Source: Herbaspirillum frisingense GSF30 (GTDB lineage Bacteria; Pseudomonadota; Gammaproteobacteria; Burkholderiales; Burkholderiaceae_D). Taken from it: a stretch of 64,000 nucleotides of DNA. Positions within the stretch are counted from its first letter, which is position 1; each line of letters opens with the position of its first letter. Both the position numbers and the translations under genes were made by a program. The notes under the pieces were generated by a model. The model ran no database searches, was not told where the DNA came from, and saw nothing but the letters and a program-made list of their open reading frames with translations. Shown here piece after piece: positions 42,030 through 49,975 of the stretch. The DNA lies in NCBI RefSeq assembly GCF_000300975.2, contig NZ_AEEC02000020.1:1-64000 (forward strand), in the 5' to 3' direction.

Positions 42030-42761
42030 ATGCTGCATCAATTTTCCCTCGCGCCTGTAATGTTCGATACCAGTACTTTTGACGATCCTTTTGTCCTTGA
42101 TCCGGTAATCCGCCGCCGATGGGCGTTCATGGAAACCAGTTCTGCTGCAGCAGTATTACGCTTAGTATGTCCTAATGAATGGGCTGATATCGTCCATGTA
42201 TTACGGTCGTTTGAGCTTGATCCTAAACAGTGGCTAAGGGCTGGCGGCAATCGAGGCGATATCGCCCAAGTGATTGATGGAATGTTTTCCCAACTTGGCT
42301 GGAAGGAGACGCGAGTAGATTTGTCTACTCAAGGAATCTTGCTGTCAAAAAAGCTCGAAGTTATTGAGCGCTTGCCAGCAGTTCATCAGGAAGGGTACTT
42401 AGTCGATAATTTCAAGGGCCGAGTCGCTCTTGACGTTGAATGGAATGCGAAGGATGGCAACCTGGACCGAGACTTATCGGCGTACCGCGCCTGGCATGAA
42501 GCTGGTGTAATTTCTGCTGCTGTTCTGATTACGCAGGACCGCGTACGATTGAAACAACTTGCCGAAATGCTGTGGCGTGACTATCAGCAGACGCTGCCCG
42601 AGACTCAGCGGAATTCAAAACTCCCGATTGACCTCAATACATCCACCACGACTAACCTTGAAAAGGCAGCGCTCCGCGTTCGGAGGGGGGTTATGGGAAC
42701 ATGTCCACTATTGATCGTCGCGGCAACTCCTGAAACATGGAACGGTCAGCCGTATAGGTAA
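42030..42761 (+). CDS. BglII/BstYI-family type II restriction endonuclease
   Basis: A 243-residue protein with the family's core: KLEVIERLPAVHQEGYLVDN then FKGRVALDVEWNAKDGNLDR, where Asp-x10-Glu approximates the active-site acids, and the following helix RDLSAYRAWHEAGVISAAVLITQ. BglII and BstYI cut AGATCT and RGATCY; the target of this one cannot be read from sequence. AGGTG precedes the ATG. It is convergent with the methyltransferase gene across a bidirectional hairpin. It would be toxic without cognate methylation. Confidence 0.8.
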   Translation: MLHQFSLAPVMFDTSTFDDPFVLDPVIRRRWAFMETSSAAAVLRLVCPNEWADIVHVLRSFELDPKQWLRAGGNRGDIAQVIDGMFSQLGWKETRVDLSTQGILLSKKLEVIERLPAVHQEGYLVDNFKGRVALDVEWNAKDGNLDRDLSAYRAWHEAGVISAAVLITQDRVRLKQLAEMLWRDYQQTLPETQRNSKLPIDLNTSTTTNLEKAALRVRRGVMGTCPLLIVAATPETWNGQPYR

Positions 42762-42767
42762 AATTTT

Positions 42768-42792
42768 AAAGGGAGTTGCATTAACTCCCTTT
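42768..42792. terminator. Bidirectional hairpin between restriction and methyltransferase genes
   Basis: AAAGGGAGTT and AACTCCCTTT pair perfectly around GCATT. T-rich sequence follows in the leftward direction and a shorter pyrimidine run rightward, so it should end both convergent transcripts. Confidence 0.75.
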
Positions 42793-42812
42793 CTCCTGTT
42801 AATCACTGCGGT

Positions 42813-43493
42813 TCATAACGTCACGATCAGGTCTGAGCGCGCAGGCTCAGCTTGCGAGTGATTTTGATAGGTATCCCAAGACGGGAAGTATGTTTCATCG
42901 GCTTGGTTGCCCCACACCGTCCAATTTTTCCGTTCACCACGAGCGAACATTTCAAGATACGGGCCAGGGCTACATGCTTCGATTAGCGGGTATTGCTCAT
43001 CCGGTTTGCGTGAATGTTCACGCTTGCGAGTTGCTAAGAAATTTACTTGGCTTCTTGCAGGGGCAAGTGTTCTCGCATTTTTTCCTCGCACGCCAAAGAG
43101 AATCAACTCTGTGACATTTCTGAAATAAAAACCGACACCTCTGCCGTCAGGTCCTCCATCCTTACGGATCTTGTGCCAGACAAGGTTGCTTTTATATTCG
43201 AAGCCCCAAGCCTTAAGAACGGCAAGTCCTTCGGGCAAGAGAGCGTTAGGCACCCAAAGGTAGAGATGGCTCGTGTCTGCAGCTGCCGCCGCGACTGGCA
43301 ACGCCTTTATATCGTCTAAGGTCATGGTTGGATAGCGATTGAGGCGTTTATGTTCTGGCGCAACCTTACCTGTGCGATTTTCAAATTGCCAAGGTGGGTC
43401 AGCGAGAATGGTTCCAAACTTCCTGCCGCCTACAAACTCGCGAAAATCTGCTGCTGCATCCTGCGGCTTGTCCACTGGTGGAATTTCTTTCAT
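42813..43493 (-). CDS. MT-A70-family adenine N6 DNA methyltransferase
   Basis: The catalytic motif appears as ILADPPWQFENRTG, followed by YPTMTLDDIKALPVAAAAAD, HLYLWVPNALLPEGLAVLKAW and FYFRNVTELILFGVRGKN, all MT-A70 landmarks. This class methylates adenine N6. Beside a BglII/BstYI-like enzyme it most likely protects the A of a GATC-containing site. The start at 43493 is chosen because AAGGA lies 4-5 nt upstream; earlier Met codons (43511, 43592) overlap the HTH gene. About 226 residues. It is co-directional with the HTH gene, 10 bp downstream. Confidence 0.85.
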   Translation of the reverse strand: MKEIPPVDKPQDAAADFREFVGGRKFGTILADPPWQFENRTGKVAPEHKRLNRYPTMTLDDIKALPVAAAAADTSHLYLWVPNALLPEGLAVLKAWGFEYKSNLVWHKIRKDGGPDGRGVGFYFRNVTELILFGVRGKNARTLAPARSQVNFLATRKREHSRKPDEQYPLIEACSPGPYLEMFARGERKNWTVWGNQADETYFPSWDTYQNHSQAEPARSDLIVTL

Positions 43494-43503
43494 ATCTTCC
43501 TTG

Positions 43504-43812
43504 TTATGCATTTTGCGACAACTGCAAATTAATCTGTTTTGATCCACCAAACCTGCCTTTTGTTGCTCCCCCTCGAGGCTTATTGGCTTCAAACTGGATA
43601 CGATTCAGCGTCGCGCGATAATCCATCCCCGATTCAGCCATATCGCCCATTAACGCAGCGATGATCGCTAGATGAGGGGGGACCTCTCCATGTTTGGCAT
43701 GGTTACTGATTGAGTTGGGACTCTGCTTAATTAGGTCAGCAAAGCCTTTTACGGTAAGCCCGGCTTTCCCGAGCTGCCGTCGGAATTCGTCGTAGGTCAT
43801 GGCGGCAATCAT
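43504..43812 (-). CDS. HTH protein, probable regulator of the restriction-modification unit
   Basis: A 102-residue protein: TYDEFRRQLGKAGLTVKGFA then DLIKQSPNSISNHAKHGEVP form an XRE-like helix-turn-helix; the C-terminal part is basic (NKPRGGATKGRFGGSKQ). Placed just before the methyltransferase, it fits a controller, though the sequence is longer than classic C proteins. Start could be Met1 (43812) or Met5 (43800); neither has a Shine-Dalgarno, so the message may be leaderless. Candidate operators lie upstream. Confidence 0.7.
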   Translation of the reverse strand: MIAAMTYDEFRRQLGKAGLTVKGFADLIKQSPNSISNHAKHGEVPPHLAIIAALMGDMAESGMDYRATLNRIQFEANKPRGGATKGRFGGSKQINLQLSQNA

Positions 43813-43849
43813 AACAGACGTGGTGCTTTACACATTATATAATTTACCT

Positions 43850-43885
43850 ATCAAATCAAATAGTGTGTACGGTAAATGATTTGAT
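43850..43885. promoter_or_regulatory. Candidate operator pair before the HTH gene
   Basis: ATCAAATCA at 43850-43858 and TGATTTGAT at 43877-43885 are perfect inverted copies, with ACCTATC/GTTTTACGG flanks loosely similar. TATAAT on the leftward strand lies at about 43842-43837 next to the first copy, so binding here would affect the HTH-methyltransferase promoter. Confidence 0.5.
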
Positions 43886-43948
43886 GTTTTACGGTTCTGA
43901 ATTGCAATATTGGAGTTTAATTAAGCTTTAGTCTTTGTTTCTGAATAA

Positions 43949-43969
43949 CAAATCCTGCCCCCGCAACCA
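43949..43969 (+). repeat. attR core (21-bp direct repeat)
   Basis: An exact copy of the last 21 bases of tRNA-fMet at 7389-7409. Beyond it lies the tRNA's own terminator, and before it the phage cargo ends. Confidence 0.92.
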
Positions 43970-43981
43970 AATACCAGAAAG

Positions 43982-44013
43982 CCGTTATCAGCGAAAGCCG
44001 ATAGCGGTTTTTT
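43982..44013 (+). terminator. Native terminator of tRNA-fMet, displaced by the prophage
   Basis: CCGTTATC at 43982-43989 and GATAGCGG at 44000-44007 pair (one G-T) and are followed by six T. It starts 13 bp after attR and would directly follow the tRNA gene in an uninfected chromosome. Confidence 0.85.
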
Positions 44014-44164
44014 GCTTTTCGGGCGGTGTGCTTACCACGTGAGCCACCTTATGCCTCAGATCAAAGCCCCTCGGATGTACCTGACCGCTGCGGTGCGTAT
44101 GACTTCCTTCTCAAGACCGCAAAAAGCCCGGGAAGTCAGTCTCCGCAACGCAATATGAAATCTG

Positions 44165-45301
44165 TCACTGACGGATATTCGCTTTTTTATTGAAGTACGG
44201 TTGTTCCAAGAGAAGATAGGTCACCGAAGAAACCACGATTGAGCAAGTTAGTGTTATTGCGTAATAGGCCAACATTCCTATTTTGGAAGTGACAGGCGCA
44301 AGCCAGTTGAGCAGAAGCCAATTAAGAGAGATATGAACAAGATAGAAGGAATAGCTGATTTTCCCTAGGAATCGTAAAAACGGTGAGGAAAGGAGCCTCG
44401 CAATGATGCCATCTGTGGAAAAGCTCGCTTTAATCAACAGCGCGAAAAAAATATCTACCAGAACATAAAATCCACCTTGTAATGGCAAATCAAGGATGGT
44501 TAATGCATATCGGCTCCAGATCACTTGCATTGCGACGATGCCGATTATTGCAGCCACGGCGGCCATATCTGACCAGCATTTGGACATTGATGTTTTTTTT
44601 GATTGCCCAACAGCGCGATTCATTTCCGCAAAAAGGACGATTCCTATAACGAATCCAAAAAATCGCCCAGGCTCAATCCATTTAACACTAGTCACGTTTT
44701 GCATAGCGACGCACGAAAAGACCGTAAGCACTGTCAATAGGAGTGCTGCGCGAAGTGGTTGACCTGATGCAACTCGGGCGATCAGGAATATAAATAGGTA
44801 AAAGATCCATTCCCAGGTAAGTGTCCATATCAGGCCATACACGGGCATGTTCTTGATCAACGGCGCTAACAAAAACAAGTTGGCCAGCATGTCTATGACG
44901 GATGGAGACGCGCTCACCGCAAAAATATATAGAAATACGCCGAAAAAATGCATTGGCCCTAGCCGGTAAGCGCGTTTCTTCAAGAAGCTCGCGCTTGGGC
45001 GCGTGCCCTGCATGGAACGAATTATCAGGAAGCCGCTGACGACGAAAAACAGATCAACTCCGAGATGCCCAGCGCGTAAAACTGAGATTACTTGGTAGAA
45101 AAGCGAGGTCTTCTCTGAAAAGAAATTCGTTCCGGTGTAAAAGCCGAAAAAATGGACGTTAAAGACCATAAGAAGCGCGATCGCCCTGAGGCCATCCAGA
45201 CCTCCCAATCGCGTCTCATCTAGACCAAATTTTCTCTTCAAATAGTCTGTTGCGGACCAAACGTTCGTAGAACTTGCCCTCGTCGCACTCATTATTCTCA
45301 T
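44165..45301 (-). CDS. Acyltransferase-3 membrane protein (probable polysaccharide O-acyltransferase)
   Basis: About 378 residues with ten or so membrane helices. The N-terminal RLGGLDGLRAIALLMVFNVHFFGF contains the acyltransferase-3 catalytic His region, and LGVDLFFVVSGFLIIRS is the second hallmark. GGGGAAGC precedes the ATG at 45301; the frame is open to 45439. Such proteins acetylate or otherwise acylate surface polysaccharide or lipid. The gene is AT-richer than the conserved host genes, consistent with a variable surface locus. Confidence 0.88.
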   Translation of the reverse strand: MRIMSATRASSTNVWSATDYLKRKFGLDETRLGGLDGLRAIALLMVFNVHFFGFYTGTNFFSEKTSLFYQVISVLRAGHLGVDLFFVVSGFLIIRSMQGTRPSASFLKKRAYRLGPMHFFGVFLYIFAVSASPSVIDMLANLFLLAPLIKNMPVYGLIWTLTWEWIFYLFIFLIARVASGQPLRAALLLTVLTVFSCVAMQNVTSVKWIEPGRFFGFVIGIVLFAEMNRAVGQSKKTSMSKCWSDMAAVAAIIGIVAMQVIWSRYALTILDLPLQGGFYVLVDIFFALLIKASFSTDGIIARLLSSPFLRFLGKISYSFYLVHISLNWLLLNWLAPVTSKIGMLAYYAITLTCSIVVSSVTYLLLEQPYFNKKANIRQ

Positions 45302-45909
45302 GCTTAGTGCTTCCCCGTCGTGAATCACGGATTGTAAAGGAGTTTTGGTAGATATCTTTTGTGAAATGCAACTTTGGCCCGCCCTAGGCCCGGGCAGTAC
45401 CTTGCCGATCTGTATAGGGCAGGGTATCGCCGGAAGCACTCTTGTGTGTTTTGTGGCGCGGCATAGCTAAAGACGCCGGATCAGGCTGAGAAAGGAAACG
45501 ACGCTGAAATTCCTCCTGCAGCTTGGTCTCAGGTCACCACCAAGAGGGTGAGCAAGGTCGCCTTCAACCGCTCTTCGCCAAGCCGCGCACCAATGCCGCG
45601 CCAGTCACCATCCGAATCCGAAGTCCCGAATGATTGCGTTGCGGTTCAAGATCTTTCTATAGGTGCGCGGCCTGGTTGAAACCGTCGCCGGGAAGGCCAC
45701 CCAGGCCGCAGGAGAGCCAGAAAACACGCAAAACGTGATTGCTGCTATGCCCGCTGCTGATCCTGAGTAGCGGTTGCGAAATGACTGAACGCGTAAATCC
45801 CCTCTGTTGCTGGCGCGCCCGCTATCGCAGACAACAACGATAACCGGATCCGTCCCATCTTCATCTGGAAGACCGACAAGCTGAGTCGGGGTGACCTGCG
45901 TCGGTAATT
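45302..45909. other. Gene debris between acyltransferase and IS element
   Basis: No intact gene is seen. Two short open stretches on the + strand look like C-terminal remnants: one ending VIAAMPAADPE near 45770 and one reading RIRPIFIWKTDKLSRGDLRR ending near 45908, just before the IS. They suggest decayed mobile or accessory DNA. Confidence 0.45.
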
Positions 45910-45918
45910 TGTAGCCAG

Positions 45919-46757
45919 TCAGGCAGTGAGTCGGTTGTCGATCATATTCGATTCCAGCCAGGCTCGACGGATCGTAGCTGGAGGTTGGTACTGATGTGCG
46001 CTATGCGGTCTGCGCTCGTTGTAGAACTGACGCCATCTTTCAATCAGCACTTTTGCCTCTGCCCGGCTGCGGAACCACTCCCGGTTAAGCAGTTCGTCAC
46101 GCAGCTTGCCATTGAAGCTTTCCACGAATCCGTTCTGCCACGGACTGCCTGGCGCAATGAAGGCCGGACCAACTGAGGCATCCCGCAGCCAGCGCATGAC
46201 CTTGGCCGCTGTGAACTCGGCTCCATTGTCCGACCGAACGTAGGCCGGCTTTCCATGTAACCGCATCAATCGCGAGAGCGTCAGGATGACATCCTGGGAG
46301 CGCAAACTGGCAGCAACTTCGATGGCCAGGCATTCCCGGGTGTATTCGTCGATCACACACAGCATCTTCAACGAGCGTCCATCCACCATCTGGTCATGAA
46401 CAAAGTCGTAGCTCCAGACTGAATTAGGCTTGGTTGCTCCAGGTAACCGAATATCATTGCCGCATCGACGCCTGCGAGGCCGCTTTCGTGGAATGCCCAG
46501 TTTGAGCGCGCTCCAGAGCCGTCGCACTCGGGACTCGCCCAAGGCCAGCCAGGCAGACATACGCCGATAGCCGAAGCGAGGGACCTCTTGCGATGCCGCG
46601 ATGAGCTGCTGCGTCAGGCTCCGATCCTTTTCAGGTTGTAGCAACTGATAACCCGCTACCCGCCGGCGCAGTTCCAGATAACGACATGCCTTGCGTTGCG
46701 ACAGTCCCGACGAGTAAGGACTTCCAGCGCTTCGCGCCGGCCCGCGGAGGTCATCAT
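45919..46757 (-). pseudogene. IS3-family OrfB transposase, frameshifted
   Basis: The catalytic domain is complete: D (WSYDFVHDQ), D (VRSDNGAEF), E ([14 protein letters not shown]). Coding should begin at 46757 ([17 protein letters not shown]) but breaks near 46706-46708, where a run of G appears to be one base short; downstream the correct frame resumes as [20 protein letters not shown]. The remaining open part starts only at 46644. OrfA's end CGA AAA AAA TGA contains an A_AAA_AAA slippery site for the usual OrfAB fusion, so only the deletion disables the element. Confidence 0.8.
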
Positions 46758-47017
46758 TTTTTTCGGCTTAACTCCTTCAAGCCATCAATCACCAGCAGCT
46801 GCTCCGCCACCATGCGTTTGAGCTTGTCGTTCTCGGATTCAAGCTCTCTGAGCCGCCGGGCGTCCGGGACATCCATACCGCCAAACTTGTTTCTCCAGCG
46901 GTAAAAGGTCTGCTCAGTAATGTTGTGGCGCTTGCACAGATCTACCGTCGCAATCTCCTTGCTCTCTGCCTCTCGCAAGATGCTGATGATCTGTTCGTCC
47001 GTAAATCGCTTCTTCAT
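46754..47017 (-). CDS. IS3-family OrfA transposase
   Basis: An 87-residue HTH protein ([40 protein letters not shown]) with a leucine-zipper region ([20 protein letters not shown]). It binds the IS ends and is normally fused to OrfB by -1 frameshifting. Confidence 0.88.
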   Translation of the reverse strand: MKKRFTDEQIISILREAESKEIATVDLCKRHNITEQTFYRWRNKFGGMDVPDARRLRELESENDKLKRMVAEQLLVIDGLKELSRKK

Positions 47018-47067
47018 TGAGTTCTCCTTGGCGTTAGCATAAAGAACTCACTTATCTAGTGGCTACA

Positions 47068-47295
47068 AAATTCGTCTCAGGTCAGGGGTGCCATCGAGCA
47101 GATCCTGGCGCACAACATGACACTGTCAGACCGGGTGCCAAGCAGGAGATGACGGCCCGTTAGTTCGCGTCTGATGAAGATATAAGTTGCAGGCTATCTT
47201 ATCTGCACGGTGGGTAACTCATGGCTAACGATGATTCGCACGGCGTGTTATTTGACACCGTTTCGGTGCTTGGCTTTGCCGCTGTCACAAAGCGC
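47068..47295. other. Short debris after the IS element
   Basis: A + strand stretch reading AIEQILAHNMTLSDRVPSRR ends near 47150 and has no start; it may be the continuation of a gene split or flanked by the IS. No intact gene is seen. Confidence 0.35.
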
Positions 47296-48369
47296 TCACG
47301 CAACCTTCTGAAAATGTCCTGCGTCTCGCAGTCTCTTCAACTTTTTGATGATATTTGCGCCAAGCTTGACTCCCCATTTTTCCACTGTGTAATGCGTGGC
47401 CAGGCAGATCAGGAACAAGAGCATCAGGATGGCCATCCAGCGGTGCTCCGGGCGGATTGCATGCCAGCGTGATACCGCAGCCAGCAGATAGGCCCAGATC
47501 CAGTTGTGAAACAGATAAACGGAATACGTCAGGTTTGAGAGCAAAGTTACGGTTGATGATGCTTTGATATGATTTCGAAGGCCCCATACGGAAGCAAAAA
47601 GCAGGAAGCCCAGAATCTGAAAGTGGGTATCTTTATTGGCAGGGTTGAGGCCCGGCCACAGCGCTAGGGTGGAAACGATCGCATACAGTACATATCCCCA
47701 GCAGGCAGGCCGGCTTGCAAGTTGATGCTCCATCAAATAGATGCTTGAGCCAATGAACAGGAAAGGAAAGAATAAAGTCAGGTAACCATCGGTAAACGCA
47801 CCTGTCCGGGGAAATGCCGGTGCCAGTTGGATTGCCAAGGTAAGAATGAAATAGATCAGGGGAAGGCGCGTTGTGTCTTTGAGCAAATTGAGGAGGCGGA
47901 GCGAACCCATGAGCAGATAAAAAGACATCTCCAGTCTGAGCGTCCATTCGACGCCCCCCAGACCATACGGTGTGGAAAACAAGTCGCCAATCAACAACAA
48001 GCGCTGCAGCAGGACCGGATAGGGCGGGAACGGAGTCTGTGCGACCCAGTGGCTCATTCCGACTTCTGCCAGCACTGCAAACATATAAAGCGGATAAATG
48101 CGGAATATCCGCTTGATCAAGAATGTTGGCGTATTTTCAGTCTGTAATACGTGACTGATGATGTAGCCTGAAACAAGGAAAAAGACCACGACGCCGGCGC
48201 CACCGCTCCACGCCAACGGCCGGATGAGATCGATCACAAAGCGGATTGTCGCGTGGATGTTAAGGTTGGCTGAAGCTAGTTCAAGCTGTCCGTAGAATTT
48301 GTGACCAATCAGGACACTGACAAAAGCGAACACCCGCAGACCGTCCAAAAATTCTATTCGCTTTTGCAT
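47296..48369 (-). CDS. Acyltransferase-3 membrane protein
   Basis: A 357-residue multi-pass protein. IEFLDGLRVFAFVSVLIGHKFYG places the catalytic-region His, and GGAGVVVFFLVSGYIISHVL and RIFRIYPLYMFAVLAEVG are further family hallmarks. It differs clearly from the acyltransferase at 44165, so the two are not recent duplicates. Likely substrate is a surface polysaccharide. Confidence 0.88.
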   Translation of the reverse strand: MQKRIEFLDGLRVFAFVSVLIGHKFYGQLELASANLNIHATIRFVIDLIRPLAWSGGAGVVVFFLVSGYIISHVLQTENTPTFLIKRIFRIYPLYMFAVLAEVGMSHWVAQTPFPPYPVLLQRLLLIGDLFSTPYGLGGVEWTLRLEMSFYLLMGSLRLLNLLKDTTRLPLIYFILTLAIQLAPAFPRTGAFTDGYLTLFFPFLFIGSSIYLMEHQLASRPACWGYVLYAIVSTLALWPGLNPANKDTHFQILGFLLFASVWGLRNHIKASSTVTLLSNLTYSVYLFHNWIWAYLLAAVSRWHAIRPEHRWMAILMLLFLICLATHYTVEKWGVKLGANIIKKLKRLRDAGHFQKVA

Positions 48370-48700
48370 AGCAATCTATGAAGATGACTGACAATAAAGC
48401 GCACATCATAGTGGAAGCTTGGATGTGAAGCTACTTTCAGTATTTCAAGCGGATGGTTGAAACGTCATCACTCCATTTCCTGATCTGATGGCGAGCTGCA
48501 ATGCGAGAAAGGCGGTTGCGGCACCACCGTCGAAGTGATGATGAACTGCTCCCTTCAGCAAAAGCAGAGGTCGGGTGGCCAGTCAGACTTTTGGAATTCG
48601 GTAACGCAAAGAATCCCGGATTGCATTTCCCGTGCAGTGAGGTGTTTCATGTTCGTGTTAGCATGCCTTAACCTTCATTCTTCACGAAAGAGAGATGTCC
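48370..48700. other. Non-coding stretch
   Basis: No credible complete gene. A + strand fragment reading LQCEKGGCGTTVEVMM lies near 48500-48545 and looks like a remnant of a Cys-containing small protein. The right end must contain the promoter of the gene at 48701. Confidence 0.35.
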
Positions 48701-48943
48701 ATGTCGGAACAGGATCCCTGGATCACCCGCGCCGAAGAGCTCAAGACGCAGATGGAAGCGCTGCTGGTGGCTCAGCTTGAGGAATATGAACAGATGACGG
48801 TCAAGCTCGAACAGTGGAAGCAGAATCCCGGCGGTTCGTGGTTGACCGAGCAGGATTACCAGCCCTGGCAGGAAGCCCTGAAGAAGCTGGAAGCGGCGCA
48901 GCGTGACTTCGATGCGCACATCAGTTCGCGTGTGAAGAAATAA
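48701..48943 (+). CDS. Hypothetical coiled-coil protein, 80 aa
   Basis: The inner ATG at 48701 is preferred because GAGAG lies about 7 nt upstream; ATG 48695 is too close to it. The product (SEQDPWITRAEELKTQMEAL..., EALKKLEAAQRDFDAHISSR) is helical and acidic, with a WLTEQDYQPWQ centre. A strong terminator follows. No family recognised. Confidence 0.65.
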   Translation: MSEQDPWITRAEELKTQMEALLVAQLEEYEQMTVKLEQWKQNPGGSWLTEQDYQPWQEALKKLEAAQRDFDAHISSRVKK

Positions 48944-48970
48944 GCAGACTCCTGCGCCAAGCGCAGACGG

Positions 48971-49004
48971 ACGCCGTGACCATACCTCGTCACGGCGTTT
49001 TCGT
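48971..49004 (+). terminator. Rho-independent terminator
   Basis: ACGCCGTGAC at 48971-48980 pairs perfectly with GTCACGGCGT around an 8-nt loop, followed by TTTTCGTTT. It ends the gene at 48701. Confidence 0.85.
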
Positions 49005-49021
49005 TTCTGCCTTGGTCCGAT

Positions 49022-49492
49022 TCAGGACTTGAGCGCATCATCTTCCCTCGCACCGCAGGTCGGGGTGGAGCGCCGTCGGCGTCGCTTGCTCCAGCGGCGG
49101 GCGCGGTCAACCACGACTTCCATGTATTGCTGGCTGGTCTCGGGTTTGAGCAGGTATTCGACGGCGCCGGCTTCGATCAGGTCAGGCATTCCGGGTGGGT
49201 AGTCGCTGTCCGGGAAGACCACGATAGGTACGGCGCGGGTCGCCCGCCCCGACTTCATGGCCAGGATGAAATCCAGACCATTGTTTTCCATCATGGCCGG
49301 GTCGAGGAAGATCATGCCCGGCAGTACGCGGTCACTTTCCCGTCGGCCGCCCGACAACAGGCGCTCGATGGCGGCGTCGGCTTCGTCATACCATTGCAGC
49401 ACGCAATGGAAATTGTTGCGCCAGAGCGCAAAGCGCGCCAGCTCTACTGCTTCGCCGTTCGACTCTATCATCAGTATGATCGGCGGTTTCAT
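49022..49492 (-). CDS. Stand-alone receiver-domain response regulator (Rcp1-like)
   Basis: A 156-residue receiver. The acceptor Asp lies in MIFLDPAMMENNG near residue 65, with the conserved region IVVFPDSD and Lys in YLLKPETSQ. The first acidic position is Glu10 (MIESNGEAV) rather than the usual Asp pair. The end is a very basic Arg/Lys tail (RWSKRRRRRSTP), which might contact nucleic acid. This is the Rcp1-type class often paired with separate hybrid kinases; no kinase is adjacent. Confidence 0.8.
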   Translation of the reverse strand: MKPPIILMIESNGEAVELARFALWRNNFHCVLQWYDEADAAIERLLSGGRRESDRVLPGMIFLDPAMMENNGLDFILAMKSGRATRAVPIVVFPDSDYPPGMPDLIEAGAVEYLLKPETSQQYMEVVVDRARRWSKRRRRRSTPTCGAREDDALKS

Positions 49493-49975
49493 GATCTCGT
49501 CCTTCTCTGCAAGTGACCCTGATCACCGTTGCTGCGCCAAGGAATGATGGTTGCCTCTGCGGGCGTTTCTCCTGGCGTCTAACTTCAACTGCAGTCTGAC
49601 AAAGATGAAGGGAAACTCATATCATGATTTTCCTGATGAGGCGTCTCTGTCGCTGCGATGACATTGGCCAACCAGTGCCGCGTGGTTCCCGGTTTGTGGG
49701 AAAGCGAGGATGTTCGGGTGGCGAGCCAAGGCCGCGATTGCAGTGTAAGCTGTTCGCTTCGAGCAGCGACGCCTCACGATAGAGTCGATCAAGCCAGTCC
49801 CATGCTATGGGAGGCGCGGTGTGGCGCAAACGCCCCGGCTCCAGTGCGCAGGGCGCCGGCCCAGTGGCGGCCCGTGGTGGCACGGGGCTTGCTGCATTTC
49901 AATGGGACGCCGGAGGCCGCTTGTCCTTCCTGCAGGCAGCCCGGTGTTCCGGATTTGAACAGGCAAAACATCATC
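49493..49975. other. Non-coding stretch before argE
   Basis: Frames are open through here on both strands, but none has a convincing start or a recognisable product. The + strand one is an upstream extension of argE. I see no regulatory motif I can name. Confidence 0.4.

Larger units (their letters stand above)
45910..47067. mobile_element. IS3-family insertion sequence (IS407-like), inactivated
   Basis: About 1.16 kb. The ends are inverted: TGTAGCCA at 45910-45917 and TGGCTACA at 47060-47067, with weaker similarity inside. It encodes leftward orfA and a DDE orfB. A one-base deletion in orfB probably prevents a full transposase. No clear target-site duplication is visible. Confidence 0.75.

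Noticed and set aside
47285-47587. 100-aa frame within the second acyltransferase
   Set aside because: Out-of-frame shadow of a clear membrane acyltransferase.
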